A DNA stretch of 64,000 nucleotides from Paractinoplanes rishiriensis (GTDB taxonomy: Bacteria; Actinomycetota; Actinomycetes; Mycobacteriales; Micromonosporaceae). Below are positions 1-9,282 of this stretch, in pieces. The DNA is taken from NCBI RefSeq assembly GCF_016862375.1, contig NZ_BOMV01000026.1:62001-126000 (forward strand), given 5' to 3'. The notes beneath the pieces are model-generated. The model made no database searches. It was not told the DNA's origin and worked only from the letters and a program-made list of their open reading frames with translations. Within the stretch, counting starts at the first letter, position 1. Every line of letters starts with the position of its first letter. The position numbers and the translations under genes are program-made.

Positions 1-2349
1 TCCGTGCGGGGTCGGGACGGCCCCGGAGAGGCGTTGGAGGGCGCCGGGGCGGGGAGCGATCCGGACCGTGGTGTATCCGGGGGTGCCGGGGGTGACGCCG
101 AGGACGTACCAGATCAGGTCTTTGGTGGGTGTGGAACTCCAGGCGTGCACCGGTGTGCCCCAGCCCCAGCATTCGCCGAAGGTGTCGAAGCCGTCGTGCA
201 GGAACTGGCTCCATCGCCGCAGGAGATCGGGGAGGCGGTGGGCCTTTCCGGCGGCGGCGACCGCGTCGTGCACGACGTAGCTGAAGAACGGTTCGGCGAG
301 CACGATCTCCCGGTCGGGGTCCCAGCCGATGCGGTAGATGCCTTGGGAATGCTCGACGATTTTGGTCATGTCGTAGCCGCCGTCCGCGCCGCCGATCCAG
401 GACCGGACGACCAGGCGGGACGGGTCGGTGATCACGTCGATGATCCCGGCGTGCCGGTCGGCCGGGGCGAGCCCGGACACGATCGCCACGGCGCCGGCGG
501 CCTGGGACAGGGCGGGCATCCGCTTGCCGTCGAGGATGTGGTCGACGTAGCTGCCGCGGTCGGGGTCCCAGAAGTCGGCGTAGCCGGTGCGGGCCTGTTC
601 CCACCGTTCGCGGGCCCAGCCGGCCGATGCGGTGTTGCCCAGCCAGCCGGCCATCTCGGCGTACTCGGCCAGCCCGCGTGCCCACAGGCCGGTGATCAGC
701 GAGGAGCGGCCGTTGGAGAACACGCTCGACCAGTCGATCAGGTTCCATTCCGGCACGTCGGTGAGTGTGCCGTTTTCGTCGATGTAGGGCTCGTACCAGC
801 GCAGCACCCGCTCGACTATCGGTAGCAACGCGAGGGTCGCGGCTTTGTCGCCGTCGTGGCGGTACTGGTTCCAGACTGCGTGGATCCAGTGCAGCGCCCA
901 GTCCGGGATGGTGTAGCCGCCACGGTACTCGATCTCGCCGGCCACGCTCATCGGGAGCATGCCGTCCGGGCGTGGGGAGGCGCCAAGGGTGACGTAGTTG
1001 CGGGCGAGCCGCCAGTCCTCGTTGGTGGTCAGGTGCACCATCTGGTGCACGACCCCGTCGCCGACCCAGGCCCGCTGTTCCCGGGTCGGGCAGTCGGTGA
1101 AGGAGTCGAACGAGTTCAGCTCGGTGGTGCGGATTCCGGCCCGGTAGAGCCGGTCCAGCTCGGGGTCGCTGGACTCGAACGTCGCGCCGCCGGTGAACGG
1201 GTAGTGGTGTTCGCGGACGGCGACCTGGCGGACGGTGACCGTGCCGGAGCCCGCGGGGATCAGCAGGAAGAGCTGCCGCAGGCCGTTGAGGTCGATGGCC
1301 TGGTAGTGGTCGGCCGAACCGCGGGTGATGTAGCTGGCGCTGCTGCGGGGTGCGGAGTCGACCGGGCCGGTGACCGCGTCGTAGTGCGCGGATTCCTGGT
1401 AGAACAGGTCGAGCCGGACGCCGGGCGGGGCGTCGACCTCGAGCTCGACGTGACCCGCGACGATCCGGCCGAAGTCGACCGTGACCAGCGTTGTCTCGTC
1501 CGTCCCGCGGTCGACGGTCAGGGGCAGCTGAGCTGTCCGGGCTGGTCCGGCTTCGCGGAGCTGGCGGACCAGCCGTTCCGCCGGGTGGTCGGGCAGGTCC
1601 GCGACGACCGGTGCCTTCCGTACGGTCAGTGCCGGCGCCGCGATGCGTGGTCCGCCGAGCGTTCCGATGCCGCGGGGCAGCATCGCGCCGTAGGGGTCGA
1701 GCGGTGGCCGGGATTCGCCGAGCGCCCCGTCGTGGCTGGCCTTGAGCACGGTCGCGGTGGGCCACGAGGAGTCGTCGAAGCCGGGCGCCGTCCAGTCCGG
1801 GTCGAGCTCGCGCGCGTCGAGCAGCTCGATCGGAACGCCGTCCAGCGCTGTGCCGGCGTCGAGGGTCCGCCATGCCCGCGACCGCAGTGTCCGCCACCGG
1901 TCGTCGGTGACCAGCCAGTGGTCGCCGAGGTCGGCTTCGAGAACGAGTTGCACGTCGCGGCCCATCAGCCCGCTGGATGCTGCCGGTTGCCAGAAGGAAT
2001 TCGGGTGGCCGTAGTAGGTCACCAGAGCCGCCACGGCGTTGGGCCCGGGTTGCAGGTGCGCGGCGATGTCGTACTCGTCGTAGCGCAGCCGTCGCGGCTG
2101 TGACCGGATCGGCCCGCGCCCCACCTCGACATCGTTGACCCACAGCACGTACCGCGAGTCCGCGGACACCCGCAGCGGCACCCGCGGCGGCACCTCCGTC
2201 AGATCGACCACCCGGCGGAAATGCGCTCGCGAGAAGCCGGCCGGCGCCAGGTCCGAGCCGACACTCGCCGGGTCGATCGAGAACTGCGGGACGTCCGGCG
2301 CCACCCAGTGACCGCGCCACCGCACGCCCGGGAAATTCGTAGCCGACAT
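1..2349 (-). CDS. alpha-L-rhamnosidase, GH78 family (3' end beyond window)
   Basis: Removes terminal alpha-L-rhamnose from plant or microbial glycans. I read 783 codons on the minus strand from the ATG at 2349; the frame stays open to base 1, so only the end of the C-terminal beta domain is missing. Order: N-terminal beta-sandwich domains (about residues 20-365), then the (alpha/alpha)6 barrel. The barrel carries the family motif DCPTREQRAWVGD at about residue 418, followed by typical GH78 tryptophan-rich segments. No signal peptide is seen, so it probably acts in the cytoplasm on imported oligosaccharides, as many GH78 enzymes do (inference). AGGGGG lies about 8 nt before the start. It is divergent from the SARP regulator at 2516, which may control it. 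Confidence 0.88.
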   Translation of the reverse strand, partial: MSATNFPGVRWRGHWVAPDVPQFSIDPASVGSDLAPAGFSRAHFRRVVDLTEVPPRVPLRVSADSRYVLWVNDVEVGRGPIRSQPRRLRYDEYDIAAHLQPGPNAVAALVTYYGHPNSFWQPAASSGLMGRDVQLVLEADLGDHWLVTDDRWRTLRSRAWRTLDAGTALDGVPIELLDARELDPDWTAPGFDDSSWPTATVLKASHDGALGESRPPLDPYGAMLPRGIGTLGGPRIAAPALTVRKAPVVADLPDHPAERLVRQLREAGPARTAQLPLTVDRGTDETTLVTVDFGRIVAGHVELEVDAPPGVRLDLFYQESAHYDAVTGPVDSAPRSSASYITRGSADHYQAIDLNGLRQLFLLIPAGSGTVTVRQVAVREHHYPFTGGATFESSDPELDRLYRAGIRTTELNSFDSFTDCPTREQRAWVGDGVVHQMVHLTTNEDWRLARNYVTLGASPRPDGMLPMSVAGEIEYRGGYTIPDWALHWIHAVWNQYRHDGDKAATLALLPIVERVLRWYEPYIDENGTLTDVPEWNLIDWSSVFSNGRSSLITGLWARGLAEYAEMAGWLGNTASAGWARERWEQARTGYADFWDPDRGSYVDHILDGKRMPALSQAAGAVAIVSGLAPADRHAGIIDVITDPSRLVVRSWIGGADGGYDMTKIVEHSQGIYRIGWDPDREIVLAEPFFSYVVHDAVAAAGKAHRLPDLLRRWSQFLHDGFDTFGECWGWGTPVHAWSSTPTKDLIWYVLGVTPGTPGYTTVRIAPRPGALQRLSGAVPTPHG

Positions 2350-2515
2350 GGCGAAGCCCCCTGTCTTTCGCTCCAGAACACCCGCCCGGCCGGGCCTGTG
2401 GAAGTCACCAGCGATGGGTGTACCACCAGTACCTCCCGGTGCCGGGCTGAGTCCGATGCCCGACCGTGTCCGGTCGCATCCCGCGCGGGTCGATAACCTT
2501 CGATCCGGGGGTGGG

Positions 2516-5500
2516 ATGAGCCGGATTCAGGTGCGGTTGCTCGGGCCGGTGGATCTGGTCGTGGGCGGTGTGACCCGCCGGGTGTCCGGGCTGCGCCGCA
2601 AGGCGCTGCTGGCGGTGCTCGCGCTGGATGCCGGCAGCGTGGTGAGCACCGACCGGCTGATCGACATCGTCTGGGACGGCGCGCCGCCGCCGACCGCCCT
2701 GAACACGCTGCAACGGCACGTGTCGCGGCTGCGTGCCGACTTCGGCGCGCCGGGCGTGATCGCCGGGCAGTCCCACGGCTACGCCCTGGAGCTGCCCGAC
2801 GACGCCACCGACCTCGCCGTGGCCGAGCGGCTTATCAGCGAGGGCCGGCGGGCGCCGGATCCCGCCGGCCGAGCGGCCCGGCTCCGCGGCGCCCTCGATC
2901 TGTGGCGGGGCCGGCCGCTCGCCGACGTCACCGGCCTTCGCCGGCTGGCCGAGCAGGCCGAGCATCTCGAACAGGTGGAGCTGGCGGCCCGGGAGGCGTT
3001 CGCCGACGCCCGGCTGGCCCTGGGCGAGCACGCGGCGCTGGTGCCGGAGCTGGAACGCCTGGCGGCCCGGCATCCGTACCGCGAGCAGATTCACGGCCAG
3101 CTCATCGTGGCTCTCTACCGCAGCGGACGGCAGGCCGACGCGCTCGGCGCCTACCGCCGGCTGCGGCTCAGCCTGGCGGACGACCTGGGCGTCGTGCCGA
3201 GCCCGGCGCTGCGGAAGCTGGAAGCGGCCGTCCTGCGCCAGGACGCCGTCCTCGACCTGCCGGCGGCGCCGGTCACGGTACGCGCGGCCGGTGCCGTCCC
3301 GGCACAGCTGCCGGTGGCGGTGCCGGGGTTCACCGGTCGCGGCCAGCCGATCAAGCAGCTCGACGCGCTTCTCGCCACCGACCGGGCGATGGTGGTCGCC
3401 GCGTTGTGCGGCTCGCCGGGGGTGGGCAAGTCGGCCCTCGCCGTGCACTGGGCGCACCAGGTGGCGGGGTCGTTCCCGGACGGGCAGCTGTACGTCAACC
3501 TCCGCGGCTTCGAGGCCGAGGGCAGCGCGGTGGAGCCGGCCGCCGCGGTCCGCGGTTTCCTGGACGCGTTCGCCGTGCCCGCGCAGCGGATTCCCGCCGA
3601 CCTGGAGGCGCAGGCCGCGCTCTACCGCAGCGTGCTGGCCGGCAAACGGGTCCTCGTGCTGCTCGACAACGCCCGGGACGCCGCCCAGGTCCGGCCGTTG
3701 CTGCCGGCCGCGCCCGGCTGCCTGGTGCTGATCACCAGCCGCGATCAACTCACCCCGCTGGTCGCGACCGAAGGGGCGCGCCCGGTGCCGCTCGGCGTGC
3801 TCACCGTGGCGGAGGCCCGGGATCTGCTGACCGTCCGCCTCGGCGCGGAACTGGTCGGCGCCGAACCGGCGGCGGCCGGCGACATCATCGAGCGGTGCGC
3901 GCGCCTGCCGCTGGCCCTGGCCGTGGTGGCCGCGCGGGCCGCCGTCCGCCCGGACCTGCCGCTCGGGGTGGTCGCCGCGGAACTGCACGAGTTCGCGGAC
4001 AGCCTGGAGCCGTTCGACGGCGGCGACCCGGCCACCGACGTGCGTACGGTCTTCTCCTGGTCCTACCGCACCTTGAGCGTCCCGGCGGCCCGGCTGTTCC
4101 GGCTGCTCGGCCTGCATCCGGGTCCGGACATCTCGCGGGCCGCGGTGGCGAGCCTCGGCGGCTGCACCGCTGCGGCCGCGCGCCCGTTGCTGGCGGAGCT
4201 GACCGGGGCGCATCTGCTGACCGAACACCGGCCCGGCCGCTACACGTTCCACGACCTGCTGCGCGCGTACGCGAGATCTTTGGTTGATGCGGTTGAGGGG
4301 CACGAGGGCCGGCGCCGGATGTTCGACCACTACCTGCACAGTGCCGACGGGGCCGCGCGGCAGGTGGACGGGCACCGGCAGTCGGTCGTGGCGGACACCG
4401 CCGGGCCCGGTGTCGTCCCGGAGCCGCCAGCCGACTACGAGCAGGCGCTCGACTGGTACACGGCGGAGCGGGCGGTGCTGCTGGCGGTGGCCGACGCGGC
4501 GGCCCGCACCGGATTCGACGGGCACAGCTGGCGGATCGCCTGGACGATGATGGACTTCCTGGACATCCACAGCTACTGGCACGACCTGATCGCGGTTCAC
4601 ACTGTCGCGCTCGGCGCCGCTCGCCGGCTGGGCGACAACGCCGGTCAGGCACACGCGCACTGGGGTCTCGCCCGCGCGTACGCGAAACTGGACCGGCCGG
4701 ACGACGCGACCGAGAACTTCGGGCACACCCTGTGCCGGTTCGAACAGGCCGGGGACCGCACCGGGCAGGCGCAGACGCTGCTCAACCTCGGCTGGGTGCT
4801 GGACCGGCAGGGCCGCTACCCGGAGGCGCTGGCATACGCGCGCCGGGCGATGACGCTGTACGAGGCCACCGGCGACCTGGCCGGGCAGGCCGACGGGCAC
4901 AACACGATCGGCTGGTACCTGACCCACCTCGGCGAGCATCAGCAGGCGCTCGACCACTGCCGCCGCGCCGTCGCCCTGCACGGGGAGACCGGCGACCGGC
5001 ACGGCGAGGCGCAGGCCTGGGACAGTCTGGGGCGGGTGCACGCCAACCTCGGCGAGCCGGGCCGGGCGGTCGACTGCTACCTGCGGTCCCTCGACCTGAT
5101 CCGCGGCCTGCGCATCCGGTACGCCGAGACGATCGTGCTGTCCCACCTGGCCGACGCCCGGCAGGCGGCCGGCGACCGGGCCGGTTCCCGGGCGGCCTGG
5201 CGGCGCGCGCCGGCCGTCGCGGCCTCACGGATCGTCCGGCTGGATCAGAACGGCCTGGGCCGGTACCTGGACGCCCACGAGTTCGCGGGCAAGGACTTCA
5301 ACGTGGTCACCCGCACCCGCCAGAGCGACAACACCCAGCGGTGGGTGCTGACCGACTGGGGCAACAACGAGTACACCCTGCAGCAGGTGAGCAGCGGCCG
5401 CTACCTGGACGCCCACGAGATCCCGGAACTGGACTACCGGGTGGTGACCCGCCCCGAGCAGAACAACACCACCCAGCGCTGGCGACTGTGGCAGCACACC

Positions 5501-5641
5501 AGCGGCTACTACTGGCTGGAGTCGGTCAGCAGCCCCGCCCGCTACGTGGACGCCTACGACTACAGCGGGGCGGACTACCAGGTGGTGACCCGGCCGTTCA
5601 ACAACATGAGCCACCAGCTCTGGCGGATCACCGCCGGCTGA
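2516..5641 (+). CDS. SARP/AfsR-type regulator with NB-ARC, TPR and C-terminal beta-trefoil lectin-like domain
   Basis: A 1041-residue transcriptional activator. The ATG at 2516 was chosen because MSRIQVRLLGPV is the classic SARP N-terminus and GGGGGTGGG precedes it; the frame is open further upstream but looks non-coding. Order: OmpR-type winged helix (1-90), BTAD (about 100-245), NB-ARC NTPase with P-loop GSPGVGKS near residue 300, TPR repeats (about 700-890). The tail (about 903-1041) is unusual: three repeats built around RYLDAHE/RYVDAYD, a VVTR step and a QRW/QLW motif, as in a ricin-type beta-trefoil. The NTPase would gate DNA binding and the trefoil could sense a carbohydrate (inference). 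It is divergent from the GH78 gene and convergent with the MFS gene, which ends 3 nt away. Confidence 0.88.
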   Translation: MSRIQVRLLGPVDLVVGGVTRRVSGLRRKALLAVLALDAGSVVSTDRLIDIVWDGAPPPTALNTLQRHVSRLRADFGAPGVIAGQSHGYALELPDDATDLAVAERLISEGRRAPDPAGRAARLRGALDLWRGRPLADVTGLRRLAEQAEHLEQVELAAREAFADARLALGEHAALVPELERLAARHPYREQIHGQLIVALYRSGRQADALGAYRRLRLSLADDLGVVPSPALRKLEAAVLRQDAVLDLPAAPVTVRAAGAVPAQLPVAVPGFTGRGQPIKQLDALLATDRAMVVAALCGSPGVGKSALAVHWAHQVAGSFPDGQLYVNLRGFEAEGSAVEPAAAVRGFLDAFAVPAQRIPADLEAQAALYRSVLAGKRVLVLLDNARDAAQVRPLLPAAPGCLVLITSRDQLTPLVATEGARPVPLGVLTVAEARDLLTVRLGAELVGAEPAAAGDIIERCARLPLALAVVAARAAVRPDLPLGVVAAELHEFADSLEPFDGGDPATDVRTVFSWSYRTLSVPAARLFRLLGLHPGPDISRAAVASLGGCTAAAARPLLAELTGAHLLTEHRPGRYTFHDLLRAYARSLVDAVEGHEGRRRMFDHYLHSADGAARQVDGHRQSVVADTAGPGVVPEPPADYEQALDWYTAERAVLLAVADAAARTGFDGHSWRIAWTMMDFLDIHSYWHDLIAVHTVALGAARRLGDNAGQAHAHWGLARAYAKLDRPDDATENFGHTLCRFEQAGDRTGQAQTLLNLGWVLDRQGRYPEALAYARRAMTLYEATGDLAGQADGHNTIGWYLTHLGEHQQALDHCRRAVALHGETGDRHGEAQAWDSLGRVHANLGEPGRAVDCYLRSLDLIRGLRIRYAETIVLSHLADARQAAGDRAGSRAAWRRAPAVAASRIVRLDQNGLGRYLDAHEFAGKDFNVVTRTRQSDNTQRWVLTDWGNNEYTLQQVSSGRYLDAHEIPELDYRVVTRPEQNNTTQRWRLWQHTSGYYWLESVSSPARYVDAYDYSGADYQVVTRPFNNMSHQLWRITAG

Positions 5642-5644
5642 CCC

Positions 5645-6853
5645 TCACCCGGGACCGGCGCCGCCGACCGGCGGCGCCGGCCGCGGCCCGATCCACCGGT
5701 ACATCAGCCCCGCCGCCACCAGCCCCGCTCCGGCCACCGCCAGCGCCGCGGCGGTCAGCGACGCCACCGCGGTGACCGCCCCGATCAGCACCGGCCCGCC
5801 GCCCATTCCCACGTGGTTGCAGATCTGCCAGGCACCCAGGAACTCGGCCCGCCCGGCCGCCGGCGACACGTCCGCGCCGATCGTCATCACCAGGCCGGCG
5901 CTGAGCCCGTTGCCCAGGCCCATCAGCAGCGCCACCACGGTGAGGCCGATGGCGCCGTTCGCCAGCGGCAGCAGCGCGTGCGCCAGGCCCAGCAGCGACA
6001 TCGCCGGCACCGCGGCCCACCGGCGGCCGTGCCGGTCCATCAGCCGGCCGGCCGGATAGAACAGCAGCATGTCGATGGCGCCCGAGACGCCGTAGATCAG
6101 CCCGATGGTCGCCGGGTCGAGGCCGAGACCAACTCCCCACAGCGGCAGGATCGTCTGCCGCGACGAGCGCAGCGCCCCGATCAGCAGCGCGCCGATGCCG
6201 AGCGTGCGCAGCGTGCGCGCGTTGTCCCGGAGCACCTGGCGCAGCCGGGGACGGTCGGCCGCGGCCACCGGCGGGCTGTCGTGCGGGACCGTGGGCAGCA
6301 GCAAGACCAGCAGGCCGGCCAGGCTCACCCCGATCAGGGCGACCAGGTACGCCCCGCGCAGCCCCCAGCCGGCCACCGCGGCCGCACCCAGGAACGGGCC
6401 GAGGAACGTACCGATCCGGCCCACCCCGCCGAGCGTCGACATCGCCCGGGCGCGCAGGTCCGGGCGTACCGCCTCGGTGAGGTAGGTGTGCCGGGCCACG
6501 CCCCACGCCGACCACGTCATGCCGAGCAGCAGCACCGCGGCGCCGAGCAGCAGCACGTGCCCGGCCAGCAGGCAGGCCCCGATCGCGGGCACCGCCAGCG
6601 CGGTGGACAGCAGCATGGCGCGGCGCTCACCGGCCCGCGCGATCAGCATGCCGGCCGGCAGCGACCCGGTGATCTGCCCGATCCCCTGCATGCCGGCCAC
6701 CAGCGCGGCCACGGCCGGCGAGGCGCCCAGCTCGACGGCGGTCAGCACGATCACCGGCGCGACCGCACCCAGCCCGGTCGAGTAGACCGCGGACGGCAGG
6801 TAGATGGTCGGCCCGAGCTGGCGCAGGGTCAGCCCGTCGGCGGTCGCGGTCAC
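5645..6853 (-). CDS. MFS transporter
   Basis: A 402-residue polytopic membrane protein of the major facilitator superfamily, with about 12 hydrophobic segments in two halves. The loop after the second helix contains AGMLIARAGERR, a variant of the MFS motif A, and the second half has the matching AGRLMDRHGRR. This type is usually a drug or sugar-efflux proton antiporter; the substrate cannot be read from sequence. The start is GTG at 6853. It converges on the SARP gene with only 3 nt between the stop codons and no room for a separate terminator. The divergent neighbour is the DUF4394 gene. Confidence 0.85.
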   Translation of the reverse strand: MTATADGLTLRQLGPTIYLPSAVYSTGLGAVAPVIVLTAVELGASPAVAALVAGMQGIGQITGSLPAGMLIARAGERRAMLLSTALAVPAIGACLLAGHVLLLGAAVLLLGMTWSAWGVARHTYLTEAVRPDLRARAMSTLGGVGRIGTFLGPFLGAAAVAGWGLRGAYLVALIGVSLAGLLVLLLPTVPHDSPPVAAADRPRLRQVLRDNARTLRTLGIGALLIGALRSSRQTILPLWGVGLGLDPATIGLIYGVSGAIDMLLFYPAGRLMDRHGRRWAAVPAMSLLGLAHALLPLANGAIGLTVVALLMGLGNGLSAGLVMTIGADVSPAAGRAEFLGAWQICNHVGMGGGPVLIGAVTAVASLTAAALAVAGAGLVAAGLMYRWIGPRPAPPVGGAGPG

Positions 6854-6965
6854 CTGGCAACCCTATCGATCTACTTCCTCCGTTCGGACGGTAGCGCCGC
6901 CGTCACCCATCGACGCGCGCCTCCGCTCCGAAGACCGGGTGCCGACCGATGTCGAGGAGGACCAG

Positions 6966-8525
6966 ATGACGAAGGGCACGATCCTGCGGATCGCGCTGGC
7001 CACGGTCGCGGTGGCTGCGTTCGGGGCAACAGCATTCATTGCCGTACGCCCGGACAAGCTCCCGTGGCGCTCGACCACCCCGGAACCGGTGGCCGCCGTG
7101 AACCCCTCGGGCGGCGACGGCTACGGCGAACGGGGCGACCTGTTCGTCGTCACTGAGGACAACCGGCTGATGCGCCTGGGCGAGCGCGGCCTGGACGTGC
7201 CCGTCACCGGCCTGTCCGGCGGCGAGCGCATCGTCGGCATCGACACCCGCCCCGCTAACGGCCAGCTGTACGCGGTGGGCAGCAGCAGCCGCCTGTACGC
7301 CCTCGATCCGGCCACCGGCGCGGCCGGCGCGATCGGCCCGGTCTTCGCCACGGCGCTGTCCGGCACCCGCTTCGGCGTCGACTTCAACCCCGCCGCCGAC
7401 AAGCTGCGCATCGTCAGCGACACCGGCCAGAACCTGCGGATCGACCCGACCACGGGCGCCGTGGCCGGCGTCGACCAGGCGCTGAGCAGCCCCGGCATCA
7501 CCGCGGCCGGCTACGCGGGCAACGCCACCCTGTACGACCTGGACAGCACCGCCGACCGCCTGGTGGTGCAGGATCCGCCCAACTCCGGCCGCCTGACCCC
7601 GGTGGGCCCGCTGGGCATGGACGTCACCGGCATGGACGGCTTCGACATCATGGGCAACGCCGCGGTGGCCGCCGTCCGGGTGAAGGGCGCCCCCGAAAGC
7701 CGCCTGGTCCGGATCAACCTGCGCACCGGCAAGGCCACCATGCGGGGCACGCTGCCCGTCGGCGTCACCGGCATCGCCGCCTCCGCCGGCCAACCCAGGA
7801 CCGTGTACGCCGTGACCGCCCGCAACGACTTCGTGGTCTTCGACCGGGCCACGTTGCGCATCCGCAGCCAGAACCCGATCACCGGCCTGTCCCCGGGCGA
7901 GCAGGTGACCGGGCTGGACGTCCGCCCCGCCAACGGCGTCCCCTACCTGCTGACCAGCGCCAACCAGATCTACACCCTAGATCCGCGTACTAGTACGGTG
8001 ACGCGGATCGGCTTGCCGTTCAGCGCCGCGGCGTACGGCAGAGGCATTGGTTTTGACGTGAATCCGGCAGCCGACCGCCTGCGAGTCCTCACCGCGAACG
8101 GCGACAACCTGCGCCTGGTCCCGGAAACCGCAGCCGTGGCCGGCACCGACAAGCCGCTGCGCTACGCCCCCGGCGACCCGAACGCCCAGGCGGCTCCGCG
8201 GGTGGTACACGCCGCCTACGCGAACAACCGGGCCGGCACCACGACGACCACCCTGTACGACCTGGACATCACCGCGGACGCCCTGCTGGTGCAGAGCCCG
8301 CCCAACGACGGCGCCCTGCGAACCACCGGCCCGCTCAACCTGAACGCGACGACGGCCGGCGGCTTCGACATAGCCCCCGACGGCGTGGCGATAGCGGCCC
8401 TGTCCCGGGGCCAGGGCACCCGCCTCTACACCATCGACCTGACCACCGGCCGGGCGGACTCGCTGGGCAGGCTGGGCCGGGGGAGCACCTTGACCGCCCT
8501 GACCGCGGCCCCCCGAGGCGTCTGA
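6966..8525 (+). CDS. secreted DUF4394-repeat protein
   Basis: A 519-residue exported protein. The ATG at 6966 is fixed by GAGGAGG at 6953-6959. An N-terminal hydrophobic segment (about residues 4-25) acts as a signal peptide or anchor. The rest is two copies of the DUF4394 beta-propeller-like unit, about residues 45-285 and 290-519. Each has the hallmarks GID(V)RPANG, FNPAADKLR, GQNLRI or GDNLRL and TLYDLD. Both copies have complete sets of motifs. The molecular role of DUF4394 is unknown; repeats of this kind suggest a ligand- or surface-binding scaffold (inference). It stands alone, followed by a repeat-rich non-coding region. Confidence 0.82.
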   Translation: MTKGTILRIALATVAVAAFGATAFIAVRPDKLPWRSTTPEPVAAVNPSGGDGYGERGDLFVVTEDNRLMRLGERGLDVPVTGLSGGERIVGIDTRPANGQLYAVGSSSRLYALDPATGAAGAIGPVFATALSGTRFGVDFNPAADKLRIVSDTGQNLRIDPTTGAVAGVDQALSSPGITAAGYAGNATLYDLDSTADRLVVQDPPNSGRLTPVGPLGMDVTGMDGFDIMGNAAVAAVRVKGAPESRLVRINLRTGKATMRGTLPVGVTGIAASAGQPRTVYAVTARNDFVVFDRATLRIRSQNPITGLSPGEQVTGLDVRPANGVPYLLTSANQIYTLDPRTSTVTRIGLPFSAAAYGRGIGFDVNPAADRLRVLTANGDNLRLVPETAAVAGTDKPLRYAPGDPNAQAAPRVVHAAYANNRAGTTTTTLYDLDITADALLVQSPPNDGALRTTGPLNLNATTAGGFDIAPDGVAIAALSRGQGTRLYTIDLTTGRADSLGRLGRGSTLTALTAAPRGV

Positions 8526-8529
8526 CCGC

Positions 8530-8614
8530 GTCACCGCGGCGGCCTCGTCACCGCGGCGGCCTCGTCACGGCGGCGGCCTCGTCACGGCGGCGGCCTCGTC
8601 ACGGCGGCGGCCGC
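8530..8614. repeat. 17-bp tandem repeat, 5 copies
   Basis: Five head-to-tail copies of GTCACCGCGGCGGCCTC begin 4 nt after the DUF4394 stop codon. Copies 3-5 carry a C-to-G change (GTCACGG) and the last ends in CGC. The unit contains the partly self-complementary CCGCGGCGG, so the transcript can fold and may help termination of the upstream gene (inference). Confidence 0.9.
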
Positions 8615-8697
8615 GCTGCCGTCGCCGGGCCTGTCCCGTCCCGGCGGCGCGGCGCTCGCTCAGGCTGGCTCGACGCGAAGTCTGGCTGGCGTTCTCT

Positions 8698-8721
8698 CGC
8701 GATGTTGTCGATCTGCCGTTC
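8698..8721 (+). repeat. left arm of 24-bp inverted repeat
   Basis: CGCGATGTTGTCGATCTG followed by CCGTTC. It matches the reverse complement of 9039-9062 at 23 of 24 positions. Together the arms bound a 365-bp segment without genes, which looks like a small non-autonomous or decayed mobile element (inference). Confidence 0.85.
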
Positions 8722-8773
8722 GCGGGCGACAGTTCGCGGGCGACAGTTCGCGGGCGACAGTTCGCGGGCGACA
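8718..8773. repeat. 14-bp tandem repeat, 4 copies
   Basis: Four identical copies of GTTCGCGGGCGACA run in tandem. The first copy overlaps the inner edge of the left 24-bp inverted repeat. There are no spacers, so this is a simple minisatellite and not a CRISPR. Confidence 0.92.
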
Positions 8774-9038
8774 GCAGATCAATAGGATCTGGTCCAGCAG
8801 ACCCGCTGACCGCCCGCTTAGGCATTACATATCGGATATGTTCTTGCGCGGAGCACCCCGGTCTCCCTGCTCCGCCGGTCCGACCGGACCTTGGCTATCC
8901 ACCACCGCTTTGGCCACCTCTGCAGCCCTGTCGGCGAGTGATGCGGCGGCCCACCCGGAAGATGTCCGATAAATACTCGTTTAACGGACGTCGAGGAACC
9001 GCCAGGTTCAGATATTGGCGATCTACGCTCATCCCCCG

Positions 9039-9062
9039 GAACAGCAGATCGACAACATCGCG
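9039..9062 (-). repeat. right arm of 24-bp inverted repeat
   Basis: Reverse complement of 8698-8721 with one mismatch (position 8717 pairs with 9043). The inner ten bases, ACAGCAGATC, also recur in direct orientation at 8771-8780 just after the 14-bp repeats. Confidence 0.85.
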
Positions 9063-9140
9063 TCGCGGACAAGCGTCAGCGCGGGGACGTTTGCGGGCAA
9101 AGGCCCGGGCGCGCGCTGCACTGCCGGCCGGGTCGCCCAG

Positions 9141-9190
9141 CACCCGGCGGCACCCGGCGGCACCCGGCGGCACCCGGCGGCACCCGGCGG
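9141..9190. repeat. 10-bp tandem repeat, 5 copies
   Basis: Five perfect copies of CACCCGGCGG in tandem, about 90 bp beyond the 3' end of the M50 protease gene. A 10-bp unit would shift the reading frame at each copy, so it is unlikely to be coding. Confidence 0.9.
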
Positions 9191-9282
9191 GACGGTCGGC
9201 GTGCACGACCGCTCGCCGCACCGGCCCCTCCCCGACTGCGGTCCGGGCGGGTCGCCTGGTTGCCGGCGCGAGGGTTTGTGGA

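Larger units (their letters stand above)
8526..9282. other. 757-bp gene-free, repeat-rich interval
   Basis: No convincing coding sequence was found on either strand. The interval holds a 17-bp tandem repeat, a 14-bp tandem repeat, a 24-bp inverted-repeat pair 317 bp apart, and a 10-bp tandem repeat, listed separately. The middle (about 8818-9000) is less GC-rich than its surroundings, with a palindrome CATATCGGATATG near 8827. GTCCG and CGGAC arms flank an AT-rich loop near 8964-8990. It lies between the 3' ends of the DUF4394 gene and the M50 protease gene. Confidence 0.7.

Noticed and set aside
4-2103. Long plus-strand open frames opposite the GH78 gene
   Set aside because: They are antisense shadows of a clear GH78 coding frame; their translations are Gly/Val/Arg-rich with no motif.
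2405-5146. 913-codon minus-strand open frame
   Set aside because: Antisense shadow of the SARP gene caused by high GC; no domain signature.
8718-8773. Possible CRISPR array
   Set aside because: Units are directly adjacent, with no spacers and no cas genes nearby.
8565-9221. Several short open frames in the repeat region
   Set aside because: They read through tandem repeats, have biased composition and no RBS or homology-like motifs.
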